From: Limonium bicolor
Lineage: Eukaryota; Streptophyta; Magnoliopsida; Caryophyllales; Plumbaginaceae
Assembly (NCBI GenBank): GCA_023374045.1
Contig: CM041781.1
Span: forward strand, 139,058,982 to 139,122,981
Direction of reading: 5' to 3'
DNA: 64,000 nt
Below are positions 1-12,225 of the stretch, one piece after another; position 1 is the stretch's first letter, and each line of letters starts with the position of its first letter. The notes beneath the pieces are model-generated. The model saw only the letters and a program-made list of their open reading frames with translations. It made no database searches and had not been told where the DNA came from. The position numbers and the translations under genes are program-made.

Positions 1-1086
1 GGGCAGCCAACAAATTAAGTGATGTACTCCATAACTAAAACTGTAACTGACCATCTAACTAACAAAGCTAACAGTGGAGTGTGAAAGAATGTGATGATGT
101 ACCTTAATCCAGACAGTCACTGGCTGCTGGTCGCGCGTAGAGATCTCTTGGGTTATCCCGTATCGGGTTTTCCCTAGTTAATCCTGATCGAGCCTAGATA
201 GATCGTCAGGCGGAGTGTGCTACCGTTGGCACCAGGCCCTTGGCCACCTAAATGGACGCCTTTACAAAAGCAAAGTGAATAAGTCCCAGAGTCTTCGGAT
301 GATCAGGGCAGTGAGCACCTTCGTGTGTACGTGGGACTACTGTCCAAGTGAGTATATTTCGGGTTGTCCTAACTGACGCCCGACTGTGCTAACCAAAACA
401 AAAGATATGTGAAGGCCCGGAGGGCCGAGTGATGTACTACATGGTGATGTTAACATACGATGAATGAGTTCTCAATGCAAGTGTGTTGTATGAAGTATGA
501 CAGTAATGTGTATATCCATATATGATTGTTTGGATTGGATGAATGATTATATAATCATGCATGTTGTTACAGTATCTATTATGTTTGTAAAATGGTAATT
601 CATGAAATCAATCTAATATATCAAGACGGTTAAAAATGACAAGTGACCAATAGGGTCCAGATCCGGCATACTCAGCGTCTATCGCTGAGACTACACTTAT
701 TGTGCAGGTTGCTGAACATGTTGAAGCCAAAGTGCAGGACTGGGTAGTTAGGACGTTGTTGATTTTGGATTTACCGTTCATACCTCGTTATGTATTAAAT
801 GATTCCACTGGAAAGGGGTTGTAAGATTTGGATTATGTTTAGATGCTCACAGTAGTTGTGCTTTTGATACTTAGATAGACATGTAGGTGGTATCTCATTG
901 TCACCGCGGATTGTATTTTTATGTTTGATTTTGTTAAGATGTTGTACTGCTACATCACTCGTATAGGCGAGTGGTGGCAAGTAACACCCATGTGAGTTCT
1001 ATTACTGTAATTCCTTTCGCTGTGAGACGCCTTTATTTCCTGTTCACGTGAGCGATTATTACGTATTTGTTATGTGGGGTGTTACA
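1..1086 (+). repeat. 5' LTR of element A (only its 3' end is in the window)
   Basis: This matches 18291-19376 base for base in length. It ends GGGTGTTACA at 1086, directly before AAAG and the primer binding site. It includes a GC-rich hairpin GGCCC-GGA-GGGCC at 414-426, a type also found in the LTRs of D and E. The remaining 5.1 kb of this LTR lies outside the window to the left. Confidence 0.9.
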
Positions 1087-1090
1087 AAAG

Positions 1091-1117
1091 TGGTTTCAGA
1101 GCGGAGTACCGCTCTGA
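1091..1117 (+). promoter_or_regulatory. Primer binding site of A within a palindrome
   Basis: TGGTTTCAGAGC at 1091-1102 matches the plant initiator tRNA-Met primer site TGGTATCAGAGC with one mismatch, four bases after the LTR end. Its 3' half is the left arm of an inverted repeat, TCAGAGCGG at 1096-1104 and CCGCTCTGA at 1109-1117, with an AGTA loop. D and E carry the same arrangement with different stem bases. Confidence 0.8.
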
Positions 1118-4100
1118 TGACGAGATACTAGGTTAAGACAGTGAGCTTAGGATTTGGGAAACTTGGGAAACGTTTGTGAGGTACGAAACGTCTGTGTCTT
1201 AATGAAATTATGTGTTGGCAGAGCCTGTGGCCTGCAAGTGTTAGCCCATGGGGCACATAAATGAGTTGATTGTATTATGGTGCGTTATTGAGAAGACGAA
1301 CGGTAATACTGACATCTAGTGGTGGGGTGAGCCAGGAAGCTGACCAAGGGCATAAAGGCCCGGGAATATTACCCCTGTTAAGGTCCAGCTGAGAGCTCAG
1401 CCAGGAGGAGACACAAACGTCATGAGTACATTGGCGATAGTCCACTTTCATGTGGAAGTCCAGTACGAACTACCGCCGACAGTACCCCTCCCGCCACAAC
1501 CCAATGAGTATAATGCAACTAAGAAATATAATCCCTGAAGATAGGGAAAAGGGCTACCAATAATTCCTGCTCCTGTAACACTGATACAACCTCAATGTCA
1601 TACCTCCATTGACGACCAAGCGCTGTATCATTAGGCACCGCCAGAGGCGAGCACCACTACTACTACAACGTCGTGGAAAGGATCACCCAAGAACAGCAGG
1701 GCAAGCGGACCGAGAGCACCATGAACCCCGCGAGACCGTCGCCCGCACCTTTTGACCACCAAACTGTAAAAAGAAGTTATCTTGAGAACGTGGAGGAACT
1801 TTGGGAGACCGTCTTGTTATGCTCAAACTTCAATCCTAAACTTGTGTGCGCACAATACAGTGACACTAGGACCCTGTCGTGACGGTACCTGTAGGGAGAC
1901 AAAGTCCAAACGTTTACACTATTATAAATATAATGTGAGGGAGGACTTGATTATACTAATGACAATGTGGTCAGGAAAATTTCCCAAATCCAAATATCTT
2001 CTTATTCATGAACAATCTTTCTAACAGTACTTAAGCAACTAATGCAGCAGTGAGACAAACAAGTCGGAAACCGACAACTCTACTTGCATGGTGCGCTTGC
2101 AACTGGAAGCGCTGATTTGAACAATGTACTAATAATTTCGTCTACCCCGCTCACTTGCCACTGCAAGTGCTGCAAACAATTACAACTGCAGTTACCACTG
2201 CTATTATCATTACAACGAATACTGTGAACTGCGTAGACCTATGGTACGACACCATGGCTACCAATAATCACCAAACAATTGTACACCTCTAATAAACTAC
2301 AGAACTACCATTGTTGCAATAAACCACTAAGATACGAGGCCTGCAACCTCTGAAGGGACCGACGAGTCCGAGTAACGCAATAAAAGGGGCATACCAGCCC
2401 ATAACAAATTATAACTACTAAACGAGAACGAATGCAATGACTCAGGCTGAGAGCCAAGATAACATAATTTAATTATCAAAACATTCAATGGCTGAATTGG
2501 AAGTGGACGGTGAAACCTGATTCCCAGGGATCAGAGGAAACCAACCACAAATTGGGGTAGAAGGATAGTTCAACACTGGTGCTGATCACACCAGAGTCGT
2601 ATGACTCCTGAGACTCTTCACAAGTAGCCACAATCAGTTACAGCCAGGATAAACGAAACAACAAAATACTAGTTACAAACAACTAGCAACAACGTAGCAA
2701 TAAGATATTAAGTAGGGAAACTTGTGACTATCAGTTTACACTGTGTATATTGAACCATACAAATAAAATTATGAAGAGAATACAACCGTATAACAAGAAC
2801 TACCATATAGTTCCAACTATATCTTATGCTCAGTATTTATATTTATTCGCATATACTTGCGCACCACCCATATTTATACACTGATATTCATATTTCATGA
2901 TAAATCCCCCTATATATATATCACATATTCACCATCATCTTAACATAAGATGATTATTTGATTTGATGCATACTATTATGCAACATATTAAGAACTTTAT
3001 CTTAATATTTTGTAACATTTCAGGACATATACTTATAATTCCTAAGGTTTTATTTACTACTAACCTTAGGTTATAAATTCCATTTTTTCTCATTAAATAC
3101 TATAAACCATACTTTTAAAAAAAAACTATATTATTGCCAAAAGGCTTATACATCAAAATTCTATTCACTCTTATTTCCATCAACTCCTAATATCTACCAT
3201 ATAGATCCTGTTCATGGATTAATAAAAATGTGCAAAAGCTTGATTTGCCTCTCTTCCTTTTTGCGTATGGCACCGCCACTCCCTTTGGCAACATCCACTA
3301 ATTCGGAACTTAATTTGAAAGCCATATTTCGACCCGAACGTTTTCGGGATCCCCATTACAGTATTGCCACATATTTAATAAAATGTTATACACATCATAC
3401 GTTATAACATTTTAACCTTATAATAGATGTAACTTATAGTTCACTAACTATATGTACGTATACGCCAACCTGTGATGAACACAAGGGAATTGGTAAAACG
3501 TATCAGTCCACAGATGGACCAAGAGTGAAAAGAACAATTCTACCGTAATACGCACATTACCAATACCTTCGCAACAATGAACGCGAATCAACATTGAACG
3601 CTTGAAAAATTACCACCTCTGAGCACCACCTTTACCAAGGAGTGCCATATACGGTTATGTACGATTACAACTAATCAACATCAAGAATAAGTTTATATGT
3701 ATTGTCAAGATCATACTGATTATCAGACAAGTTCTAAGTAGAAGAAGGGCGCCCCGCCATGTAAAAAGGTGATAAGTACCAATGAGTGTTAAAAACATGT
3801 TGTTCACTGTTGTGACGACCGTCAGTGATGAACGAACGTTCAAATTAAAACAATGGCAAACACTTAACCAAACGCTAAATAGCGCGAGTACGCAAGTACC
3901 TAATGAACAATAAAAAGGCATGAGCCTAGAAGACCGGGAATACCGACTCCAATTACCTTTCGAGGTATAGTACTAAAATAACAACATCTAAGTTAATATA
4001 ACGAAACAAGAGAGCTACAGTACATACCGTAAGCAATATGAATAACAATGATGGATTACTAACAGGCGCCATACCGCGGACCTGAAATATAAATAACTGC

Positions 4101-4649
4101 AGTTACAAGTAACTAGCACTAAACAATAAGTAACAACAAAGACATTACTTACTAGCTGAATACCAGGAGTATATACCAGCATATGATGCTAATCACTAAT
4201 GGTGATACATGTTTAGTCCTAATGGACAAACCTAATCTTATGAGAAATAACATACCCTTTGAGGATGCAGTACCATCAATGAAAGTAGTTGGAAAGATGA
4301 AGAGCCAAGTTGCTCAAGCAATCATGCAATCTACAATACGCCCAATTAAACGGGAGAGAGAACGCATATAAATACCCAAGTATGAGAACTTACCCTACGC
4401 CGTATCGGGAAGCATAGGTAAGATATGATAATCATTAAACCTGAAGGAAAGGATTATGTATATACTCATGACGATCGAAATACGAGAACTGACATCGCTG
4501 GCTCAACACGAACATTACATTGATCGATTGCAGCCATACAGATGAATCAACGTTTAACGTTTAACTGGTTAGCAACCAAGTGCTACCACTAATATGTTGC
4601 TAAGGACATGAGTCCAGGGAACAAAAAAAAATATAAATAATGTTCCAAC
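1118..4649 (+). other. Left internal region of A, no coding detected
   Basis: About 3.5 kb of mixed, partly AT-rich sequence between the primer site and the insertion point of B. No reading frame exceeds about 90 codons, and none shows gag, protease, reverse transcriptase or integrase motifs. The last five bases, CCAAC (4645-4649), are the left target-site duplication of B. Confidence 0.6.
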
Positions 4650-6265
4650 TGATAAGTGCGAAATACATATATTTTTAGGGCTTTAATTCTTCCTATTTTT
4701 ATAACAATTTATGTCATATTTTACACTTATCATGTGTTTTTTCTAAGATTTATATTTATATGTGAACTGATACATTTTATGTGTCAAATACAGGTAAAAT
4801 TCATGGATTATATATATATATATATATACGGCTGCACACTCATGGGACTCACGATATTCACTCGCGACATATTAATTCACTCACGGTTATAATTAATCAA
4901 ATGCATCTTCACGTGACATTTTGATTAATTGGTATTCAAATATTGTTTCACGATGTCAATGGGCCAGATGCATGTGAACGTACAGGGCCACACATGCAGG
5001 AGGGTGGGCTGATTTGTTCTATGACCGGACCATGACTTTCAACATATGCACGTACAAGAAGAGCCCATATAATTTATTCAATCATGGGCTGCAACATAGA
5101 TATGCAACCGAATTACTTTGGTCTTTGACCATCATCATCGGCATGTACATGATGGACCAACATCATCATTATCAAAAACAGGAGATAAATATTTTACAAA
5201 TTGATAAATCAAGGACCGCCTCTCTGCTCTATATTCAGGAAGTCAGGAACGAGAGAAATCATCCTCCCACGCCCACGCCGGCAGAGGCTTATGCCTCTCT
5301 CCAATTCTCTTCACCGCATCATCACCACTGCCATCGTCCATCATCTTCACCATCACAGTCCATCGAACACCAGACCACTCCATACACACACCACACCACT
5401 ACCATACCATTATCATCATTGTTACACCGATGTAAAGACAGAGTCGGAGCGAGGAGCCGGAGTCAAACTTGCTAACTGAGTTTTCTCTACCCTTCCTCTT
5501 GTTTCGTTTAATGTCGTTTTTTGTTATATTTGCTATTTTTTTTTATGTTTGAGTAGTTAGTTCAGCTCCCCGGATTGGGGTAGCAAACCGGATATTTTTA
5601 TTTATTTGTAATCTTTTAACTAATTCATTGATGTAGTAGTTTAATTCCAGTTCTTCATGCGCTTTAATTCTATGATCAATTATTAAAGCTATATTTATAG
5701 TTTTCTAATCAACACGCGAGAGCTGAGATAGATAACAAGACATAGGAATTAAACCTGATTAACGACTAGAAGCATGATCCCGCCTATAGGTTAATCGGTC
5801 TCAAATAGAAACTGTTCTTTATGCGATTAGTTGTGTCCGGATTAGAGCATTAGTCTGCTGCTAGTTCTAGCAACTGGTTAGGATTCGTTAGACTTAGCCG
5901 TTGACGAATTAATTATAGTTTCTGAGTTTATTGCAGAATTAGGGAAGAGTTTATTAATAGATTAGAGAGTGAAGGTTTGCATAACAATCCGGGATGCTTC
6001 CTTTTATTTAGAGTTTTACTCTTTATTTATTTGTTTAGTTTATTTTACTGTTTCATTAGTTTGTTGAGTCTTTCTTATCATTAAATTAAGCAAACCTGAA
6101 AAAGTGACGTTTCTTGTTTTCTTAGTTTAGTTTCTCGGTTAGTAAAATAAATTATCAATTAATTGAACGAGGTCCCTGAGATCAACAACCCCACTTAATT
6201 CACTATTCCGCAAAACAATAGGTACACTGCCTAGGTAGAGATAGTAACATATATTTCTGCTAACA
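4650..6265 (+). repeat. 5' LTR of element B
   Basis: It begins TGATAAGTGCG and ends TGCTAACA, the same termini as 9207-10844. It contains a TA microsatellite near 4810-4829 and an imperfect 14-bp inverted repeat (4891-4930) whose loop contains CACGTG. Reading frames inside it are translations of LTR sequence present in both copies and are not considered genes. Confidence 0.95.
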
Positions 6266-6268
6266 AGT

Positions 6269-6288
6269 TTTTGGCGCCGTTGCTGGGG
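6269..6288 (+). promoter_or_regulatory. Primer binding site of B
   Basis: TTGGCGCCGTTGCTGGGGA follows the LTR after four bases. This is the TGGCGCCGTTGCCGGGG type typical of Athila/Tat elements, with one change (C to T). It differs from the initiator-Met sites of A, D, E and H, which supports separate ancestry. Confidence 0.9.
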
Positions 6289-6755
6289 ACCTCTGGCACG
6301 GTTAATTGACATTTTTATTTATCTGATTGAGATTTTGTTGAGTTTTATCTTCTTTTATTTTTGTTTGATTTTACTCTTTTATTTTAAAAATAGTTTTATT
6401 CACTTTTGCTTTCTTTTTGGTTTGTTTGGGTACGTAGGTTTTTGTTTTGAACACGTAAGTTTCGTTTTTTTTCGTAATTCATACTCTTCAGTTCGATTTA
6501 GTTTGTTTATTTTATTACTTTTCTTTTTCTTTTTCTTTTTATTTTATAACTGTTTTGTTTAAGTTCGATTTTGTTAGGTAGGATATTATTCCTTTTTCTT
6601 TTATTTTTATTCAATCTTGTTTCTTTGTTCTGTTTACGATTTCGTAATAGTTATTTATTTTATTCAATTTGGTTTTGTAAGTGTTGTTTCATTGCGTTCA
6701 ATTTTTATATTCCCTTTATTACTTTTTATTTTTGTTTTGTTTTTGATAGGCAAAG

Positions 6756-7778
6756 ATGGAGAATAACATGGATGAGTTGAGGAGAGTGTTGACACAGTTG
6801 GAAACAACGGTTACGATAATGAACATAGAGCAGAATTTGAACAGGTATAATCAGCCAGGTACTCAAAGTTACAACCAGTTCAGGCGACAAGATTATTACC
6901 AACAGCCACAATCATCTTATCGACAACCTTACTGGTGGGAGAGTGAGCAGACTAGAATGCAGATGGAGATCGAGCAGTTCTGCGCTTATCAGGAGCCTCC
7001 TAAGGAGGATACGAGCAAGATAGAGAGCATGCTGGAGGAGCTCCTAGAGCAAAGAAAAGCCACTAATGCTAAATTTGTTGAAATTGAATCTAAGTTTGAT
7101 GCCAAATTTGCTGAGCAAGAAGCTATAAACAAGAGTTGGGAAATGAAACTTAATTAGATGTCGCATCAGCTAGCACAAGAGCAGACAAACTTCCTCCAAA
7201 ATCAAAGTCATTCGAACCAACTGGACCAATCTCAAGTAGAGACTTTGATGGGTGAAGACCATTCCAAACCTATGATTTCTGAAGCTGAAGAGAAGTCTGA
7301 TGAAGAGGTTAAGCGACATGCTGAAGAGTTATACTGCCCTCCAACCCCAACCCCGCCTCAACTCGACTATCCACTGATTGAACATATTTTGTCTGAGCCG
7401 GTCTGCGAGCTAGAAGAGGATTTTCCCATGAAGCCTCACCAACCGGGAGAGGATATTTATATCCTCGAATCTAAGGAGGGAACACCGCTACCACCAAGTC
7501 ATCAACAACTCCCACTTTGCCTCCAGAAGCCTCAACAACAGGAGGAGGACATTTATGTCCTCGAATTTGAGGAAGACAATCCATCATCATCTGGTCTCCG
7601 ATTCGAAATACGTTACCGGCAGTATCTCCTCAAACATCAGGTTTTGTGGAGTATTCACTTTCCTATTTTATTTGCCAAAGTAACGCTTTGTTTTGATCCA
7701 GGTGGTTTGCTTTTAATTACTGCCTACTTTGTTTTCCTGGCAAAGTTGTTGTCTACTTTTATTTTTGATCCAGGGTAA
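6756..7778 (+). pseudogene. gag-like ORF of B interrupted by one amber codon
   Basis: An ATG at 6756 opens a frame of 133 codons, stops at TAG (7155-7157), and continues in the same frame from an ATG at 7158 for 206 codons to 7778. The first part has an MENNMDELRR start, a Gln/Tyr-rich stretch and a Lys/Glu-rich predicted coiled coil, comparable to the linker after the gag core in Athila elements. The second part is acidic and Pro/Gln-rich, with two diverged copies of an EDIY(I/V)LE motif, and ends in a hydrophobic tail. No zinc knuckle, protease or polymerase motif is present. Whether it is one gene read through the stop or a recently broken frame cannot be decided here. Confidence 0.55.
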
Positions 7779-7787
7779 CGAAGCAGG

Positions 7788-7838
7788 AGTCTAGCCAAAG
7801 ACTATAAAGATGGGCAGCTTACTGGGAGGCAACCCAGT
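7788..7838 (+). promoter_or_regulatory. Twin stem-loops downstream of the B ORF
   Basis: Hairpin 1: AGTC / GACT (7788-7791, 7800-7803) around the loop TAGCCAAA. Hairpin 2: ACTGGG / CCCAGT (7821-7826, 7833-7838) around AGGCAA. C has the same pair at 30505-30557 with identical loops, but the second stem is GGTGGG / CCCACC, so two base pairs changed on both sides. The covariation supports a selected RNA structure; its role is unknown. Confidence 0.65.
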
Positions 7839-7839
7839 G

Positions 7840-9190
7840 GTTAAATTTATGTTTTGTTTTTATTTTTGTTTTCTTGTTTATTTTTGTTTTTCTTTTATTT
7901 AGAAGTGACAATGGTGTGTGTGCTTTTAATGCAACGCTTTTCAGCGTTTTCGTGGTAGTTGGGAGTGTGTGCAGGTGAAATTTTTGTTATGGTGTTTAAT
8001 GTATCCCCAAGGCTGGACACTTACTTGGACGCAAGTGTGAGGAAACCTACTACCCCAATGTTCGAGCTTAAGTGTGAGGAAGGGAACCTTCCTCAATCTA
8101 TGATATCAGGGGAGTTTCAGTTTCTTTATTTTAAATGTTTGTGTTCAGCCTATTGTGCTATAGTTGCTTATTTATCAGTCCATGACTGTCCTGAATGAAA
8201 TTCTTCATGAGTCTGACATATTTTGAAAGATCTTTTCTTGATTTTTATTTTTGAACAATGAGGACATTGCTCCTCTTAAGTGTGAGGAAGTAGAGACCTT
8301 TCCCTGAAAATATGTCAGTTGCGCTAAATGTCACACTTGTTTTTGTTTGTTCTATTGCTTTGAAAGAATCACTTCTCTGAGTGCTTATAAATATTGAATT
8401 CTTGGGTGAAAATGTTTGTGGAAGTTTGAAGTTGAGCCAGGTGACAACCTCAAGAATTCTCTTGCTTAAAGCTGTTTGTCTAATCTAACTTGTTTTTATT
8501 CAAACTAATTAAGTTTTCACTGAAATTTGGTGGATTAGCTGATTGTGTAGACTGAATTAGTTTTGTTTGGGATTTTGGAATTGATGTGAAAGTTTGGAAT
8601 GAAAGGATAAGGCAAGGTACTCCGCTGATCAGAAATTTTTCCTAACAAAAGCAGGCCTCGTCTATCCGGTTATTAAGTCCAAGGGGTGCCTTAACACCTA
8701 TCTACCTAAGGTCTCGGGATCTGGGATAGTTGACCCAACACCGTTACAAGGATAGAGAGAAAAGTCTGGGTTACGGAATAACTCTGCAATTCTCAATAGT
8801 TCGTTTGTTTAATATATATTTCTTGAAGGAGAATGTTTTTGCATGCGAAAAAGTTAATTGCAGTTTAATTTTTGTTTTTATCATGAGTACGTGGTGTTGA
8901 AAGGTATCACGGAATTAGGTGTTACTTCACACCCCTTGTCATCCTAAGGTTAGAGGAAAAGAATGGTGGAAGATCCCAAGTTAATCTATATTCAGATTTT
9001 GTAATCTAACTTCTTCATGCTTTTAAAATCATTCTTATTCAATTATTGCGAAAACCTACAACCGGGAGCAGAACTATTCTTTTGATTGTCACTTTGCTTG
9101 CTTCCTATCTGCATCTGTTTGATCCTGAGGTTCGATACTACGGCCTTAGAGATAGTTTTATTCTCTATTTGCTTGAGGACAAGCAAAAGC
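7840..9190 (+). other. 3' non-coding interior of B with repeated polypurine-like motifs
   Basis: No gene recognised. AAGTGTGAGGAA occurs at about 8033, 8069 and 8277, before a fourth copy that acts as the polypurine tract at 9191. The block GGTCTCGGGATCTGGGATAG (about 8710) is shared with element C (about 34012), marking common ancestry of the 3' ends. Confidence 0.6.
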
Positions 9191-9206
9191 TAAGTGTGAG
9201 GAAGTT
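9191..9206 (+). promoter_or_regulatory. Polypurine tract of B
   Basis: TAAGTGTGAGGAAGTT lies directly before the 3' LTR start TGATAAG. C has AAGTGTGGGGGAATT at the same place. Position against the LTR is the evidence for plus-strand priming. Confidence 0.8.
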
Positions 9207-9364
9207 TGATAAGTGCGAAATACATATATTTTAGGGCTTTAATTCTTCCTATTTTTATAACAAATCATGTCATATTTTACACTTATCATGTGTTTTTCTA
9301 AGATTTATATTTATATGTGAACTGATACATTTTATGTGTCAAATACAGGTAAAATTCATGGATA

Positions 9365-9401
<37 letters not shown>

Positions 9402-10844
9402 GGCTGCACACTCATGGGACTCACGATATTCACTCGCGACATATTAATTCACTCACGGTTATAATTAATCAAATGCATCTTCACGTGGCATTTTGATTAA
9501 TTGGTATTCAAATATTGTTTCACGATGTCAATGGGCCAGATGCATGTGAACGTACAGGGCCACACATGCAGGAGTGGGCTGATTTGTTCTATGACCGGGA
9601 ACATTGACTTTCAACATATGCACGTACAAGAAGAGCCCATATAATTTATTCAATCATGGGCTGCAACATAGATATGCAACCGAATTACTTTGGTCTTTGA
9701 CCATCATCATCGGCATGTACATGATGGACCAACATCATCATTATCAAAAACAGGAGATAAATATTTTACAAATTGATAAATCAAGGACCGCCTCTCTGCT
9801 CTATATATTCAGGAAGTCAGGAACGAGAGAAATCATCCTCCCACGCCCACGCCGGCAGAGGCTTATGCCTCTCTCCAATTCTCTTCACCGCATCATCACC
9901 ACTGCCATCGTCCATCATCTTCACCATCACAGTCCATCGAACACCAGACCACTCCATACACACCACCACACCACTACCATACCATTATCATCATTGTTAC
10001 ACCGATGTGAAGACAGAGTCGGAGCGGGGAGCCGGAGTCAAACTTGCTAACTGGAGTTTTCTCTACCCTTCCTCTTGTTTCGTTTAATGTCGTTTTTTGT
10101 TATATTTGCTATTTTTTTTGTTTATGTTTGAGTAGTTAGTTCAGCTCCCCGGATTGGGGTAGCAAACCGGATCTTTTTATTTATTTGTAATCTTTTGACT
10201 AATTCATTGATGTAGTAGTTTAATTCTAGTTCTTCATGCGCTTTAATTCTATGATCAATTATTAAAGCTATATTTGTAGTTTTCTAATCAACACGCGAGA
10301 GCTGAGATAGATAACAAGACATAGGAATTAAACCTGATTAACGACTAGAAGCATGATCCCGCCTATAGGTTAATCGGTCTCAAATAGAAACTGTTCTTTA
10401 TGCGATTAGTTGTGTCCGGATTAGAGCATTAGTCTGCTGCTAGTTCTAGCAACTTGTTAGGATTCGTTAGACTTAGCCGTTGACGAATTAATTATAGTTT
10501 CTGAGTTTATTGCAGAATTAGGGAAGAGTTTATTAATAGATTAGAGAGTGAAGGTTTGCATAACAATCCGGGGTGCTTCCTTTTATTTAGAGTTTTACTC
10601 TTTATTTATTTGTTTAGTTTATTTTACTGTTTCATTAGTTTGTTGAGTCTTTCTTATCATTAAATTAAGCAAACCTGAAAAAGTGACGTTTCTTGTTTTC
10701 TTAGTTTAGTTTCTCGGTTAGTAAAATAAATTATCAATTAATTGAACGAGGTCCCTGAGATCGACAACCCCACTCAATTCACTATTCCGCAAAACAATAG
10801 GTACACTGCCTAGGTAGAGATAGTAACATATATTTCTGCTAACA
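9207..10844 (+). repeat. 3' LTR of element B
   Basis: Near-identical to 4650-6265, with a longer TA repeat (about 9365-9400). A TATATATTC motif near 9803 is a candidate TATA box; the 5' LTR has TATATTC there. It is followed by the right target-site duplication CCAAC at 10845-10849. Confidence 0.95.
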
Positions 10845-12205
10845 CCAACCACCTTACCACAATACTACCAGAACATTAGAACCTACGACAAGATAACCAA
10901 CATTGTGGACCAATCATCATCGGACTACAACAAGGACATCCATCGAAAGGGAGATTGACAATAGAATACTTCACAATAGTCGTGTGTCGGACGCTACTAG
11001 TTTACTAAACGAGACATGGGACGACCGCACTCCGATAGGAGCATGTGGGCCTGACAGACTTATTTATAGGTTAGTCAGGGAAGTAGTAATGTATCAGTAT
11101 GGTACCCCATGTATGTAGACAAGTAGTGTTAGGAACACGAGAAGTAGTTAACTCTGTGCTACGGACAGTGATGCAGATCACCTCAAATGGACGAGAAGAA
11201 CCGTAAATCAACCAACGGGCTAGAGGAACCAGGAACCTAAGACACAGAGTAGCAGACGATACACAGTGAAGACAAGGAGACCCTTCGAAGATGACGAGGT
11301 AGACGACAGAAACAAGAAACCACTATATGGACGAATAACACGTAGAACCCTCATAAGGATCATGCAAGTTCTTACAATCCAGAGGAATCTACCAATTGAT
11401 GGGCAAAACAAAGCCATTATACTAGCAGATGTTTTAACAAAAACATAAACGCGTGACTACGCAATGATGATAGACAAGCTAAATGCTAGCAGATACCTTA
11501 AAAAGGGATAATGGACTTGGAATATACCACTCACATGATGATTCGCTCATCTTATCTGTTTGGCTCTTTAGATATTAGCTGCTGAGAGTTTACGCCTCTA
11601 CACTCTGTAGGACTGAGTGTTTTGGTATTGCACTTGTGCAGTTATTAATCTAGGGGGAATACAGAAAGATGCAAGGGACATCAACAAGAGTGTGTATCAA
11701 AGACTACAAAAGTGTATTACTCTGGAACACAACAACTAGAGACACAGATGACAATCATCATCTACGTGGACATGTAGGCTGGTACGTCTTGGTATTACAA
11801 AGACAAGTGCAAAGAGCACCAAGTACTAACAAGAGCTAATGTCATATTATGCCTCAAGCTGAATATCAGTGGGAGAAGACACACGAATGTATGATAGTGA
11901 TCCAAAAAAGAGGATACACAATAGTGGAAAGAGGGAAATTGAGCCTATGTTCATGGGTCTGCACCTCATACAGAGCGAGTGGGCCCATCAGAACGAACTT
12001 GGGAGAGAGCACAAATACGTGCCTCACCCTTTATATATTTAAGAGCCCGAAGGGGCTAAAGTCATACCCGTCTCTCTAATGTGAGAATAATATACTCCAA
12101 GGGTGGAAGATACCACATGAGAGTTAGAGGTCTCTATGAGAGCCAAGTATCCAGCGCTCCTTGTGGAGCGGCTGTTGAATACTTGCGGGGTACGGGGGCA
12201 TAACC

Positions 12206-12225
12206 CTTTTTAAGGGGGGTAGAGC
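12206..12225 (+). promoter_or_regulatory. Upstream second polypurine tract of A
   Basis: CTTTTTAAGGGGGGTAGAGC nearly duplicates the LTR-adjacent tract 966 bp downstream. Element E has the same duplicated tract (39501-39520, minus strand), also beside a GGGTACG-type hairpin. A second plus-strand primer site is a possibility, by analogy with central polypurine tracts (inference). Confidence 0.5.

Larger units (their letters stand above)
4650..10844 (+). mobile_element. Element B: complete non-autonomous Athila-like retrotransposon
   Basis: Two near-identical LTRs (4650-6265 and 9207-10844) enclose about 2.9 kb of interior with a TGGCGCC-type primer site and a polypurine tract. The element is flanked by the perfect 5-bp duplication CCAAC (4645-4649 and 10845-10849). 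The interior has one gag-like frame but no protease, reverse transcriptase or integrase, so it must be mobilised in trans. The 3' interior resembles that of element C: the block around 8640-8780 matches 33940-34080, and the post-ORF stem-loops and the AAGTGTGRGGAA motif are shared. Differences between the LTRs amount to about a dozen substitutions plus a few indels, including a TA repeat, so insertion was recent. It sits inside A. Confidence 0.93.

Noticed and set aside
5014..5475. 153-codon His-rich frame, repeated at 9604-10050
   Set aside because: It lies in both LTRs of B, and one copy is shifted relative to the other by small indels. It is a translation of LTR sequence with no codon-level conservation.
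11266..11448. Basic 60-codon frame in A as a pol remnant
   Set aside because: No catalytic or zinc motif from pol can be matched; similarity is not convincing.
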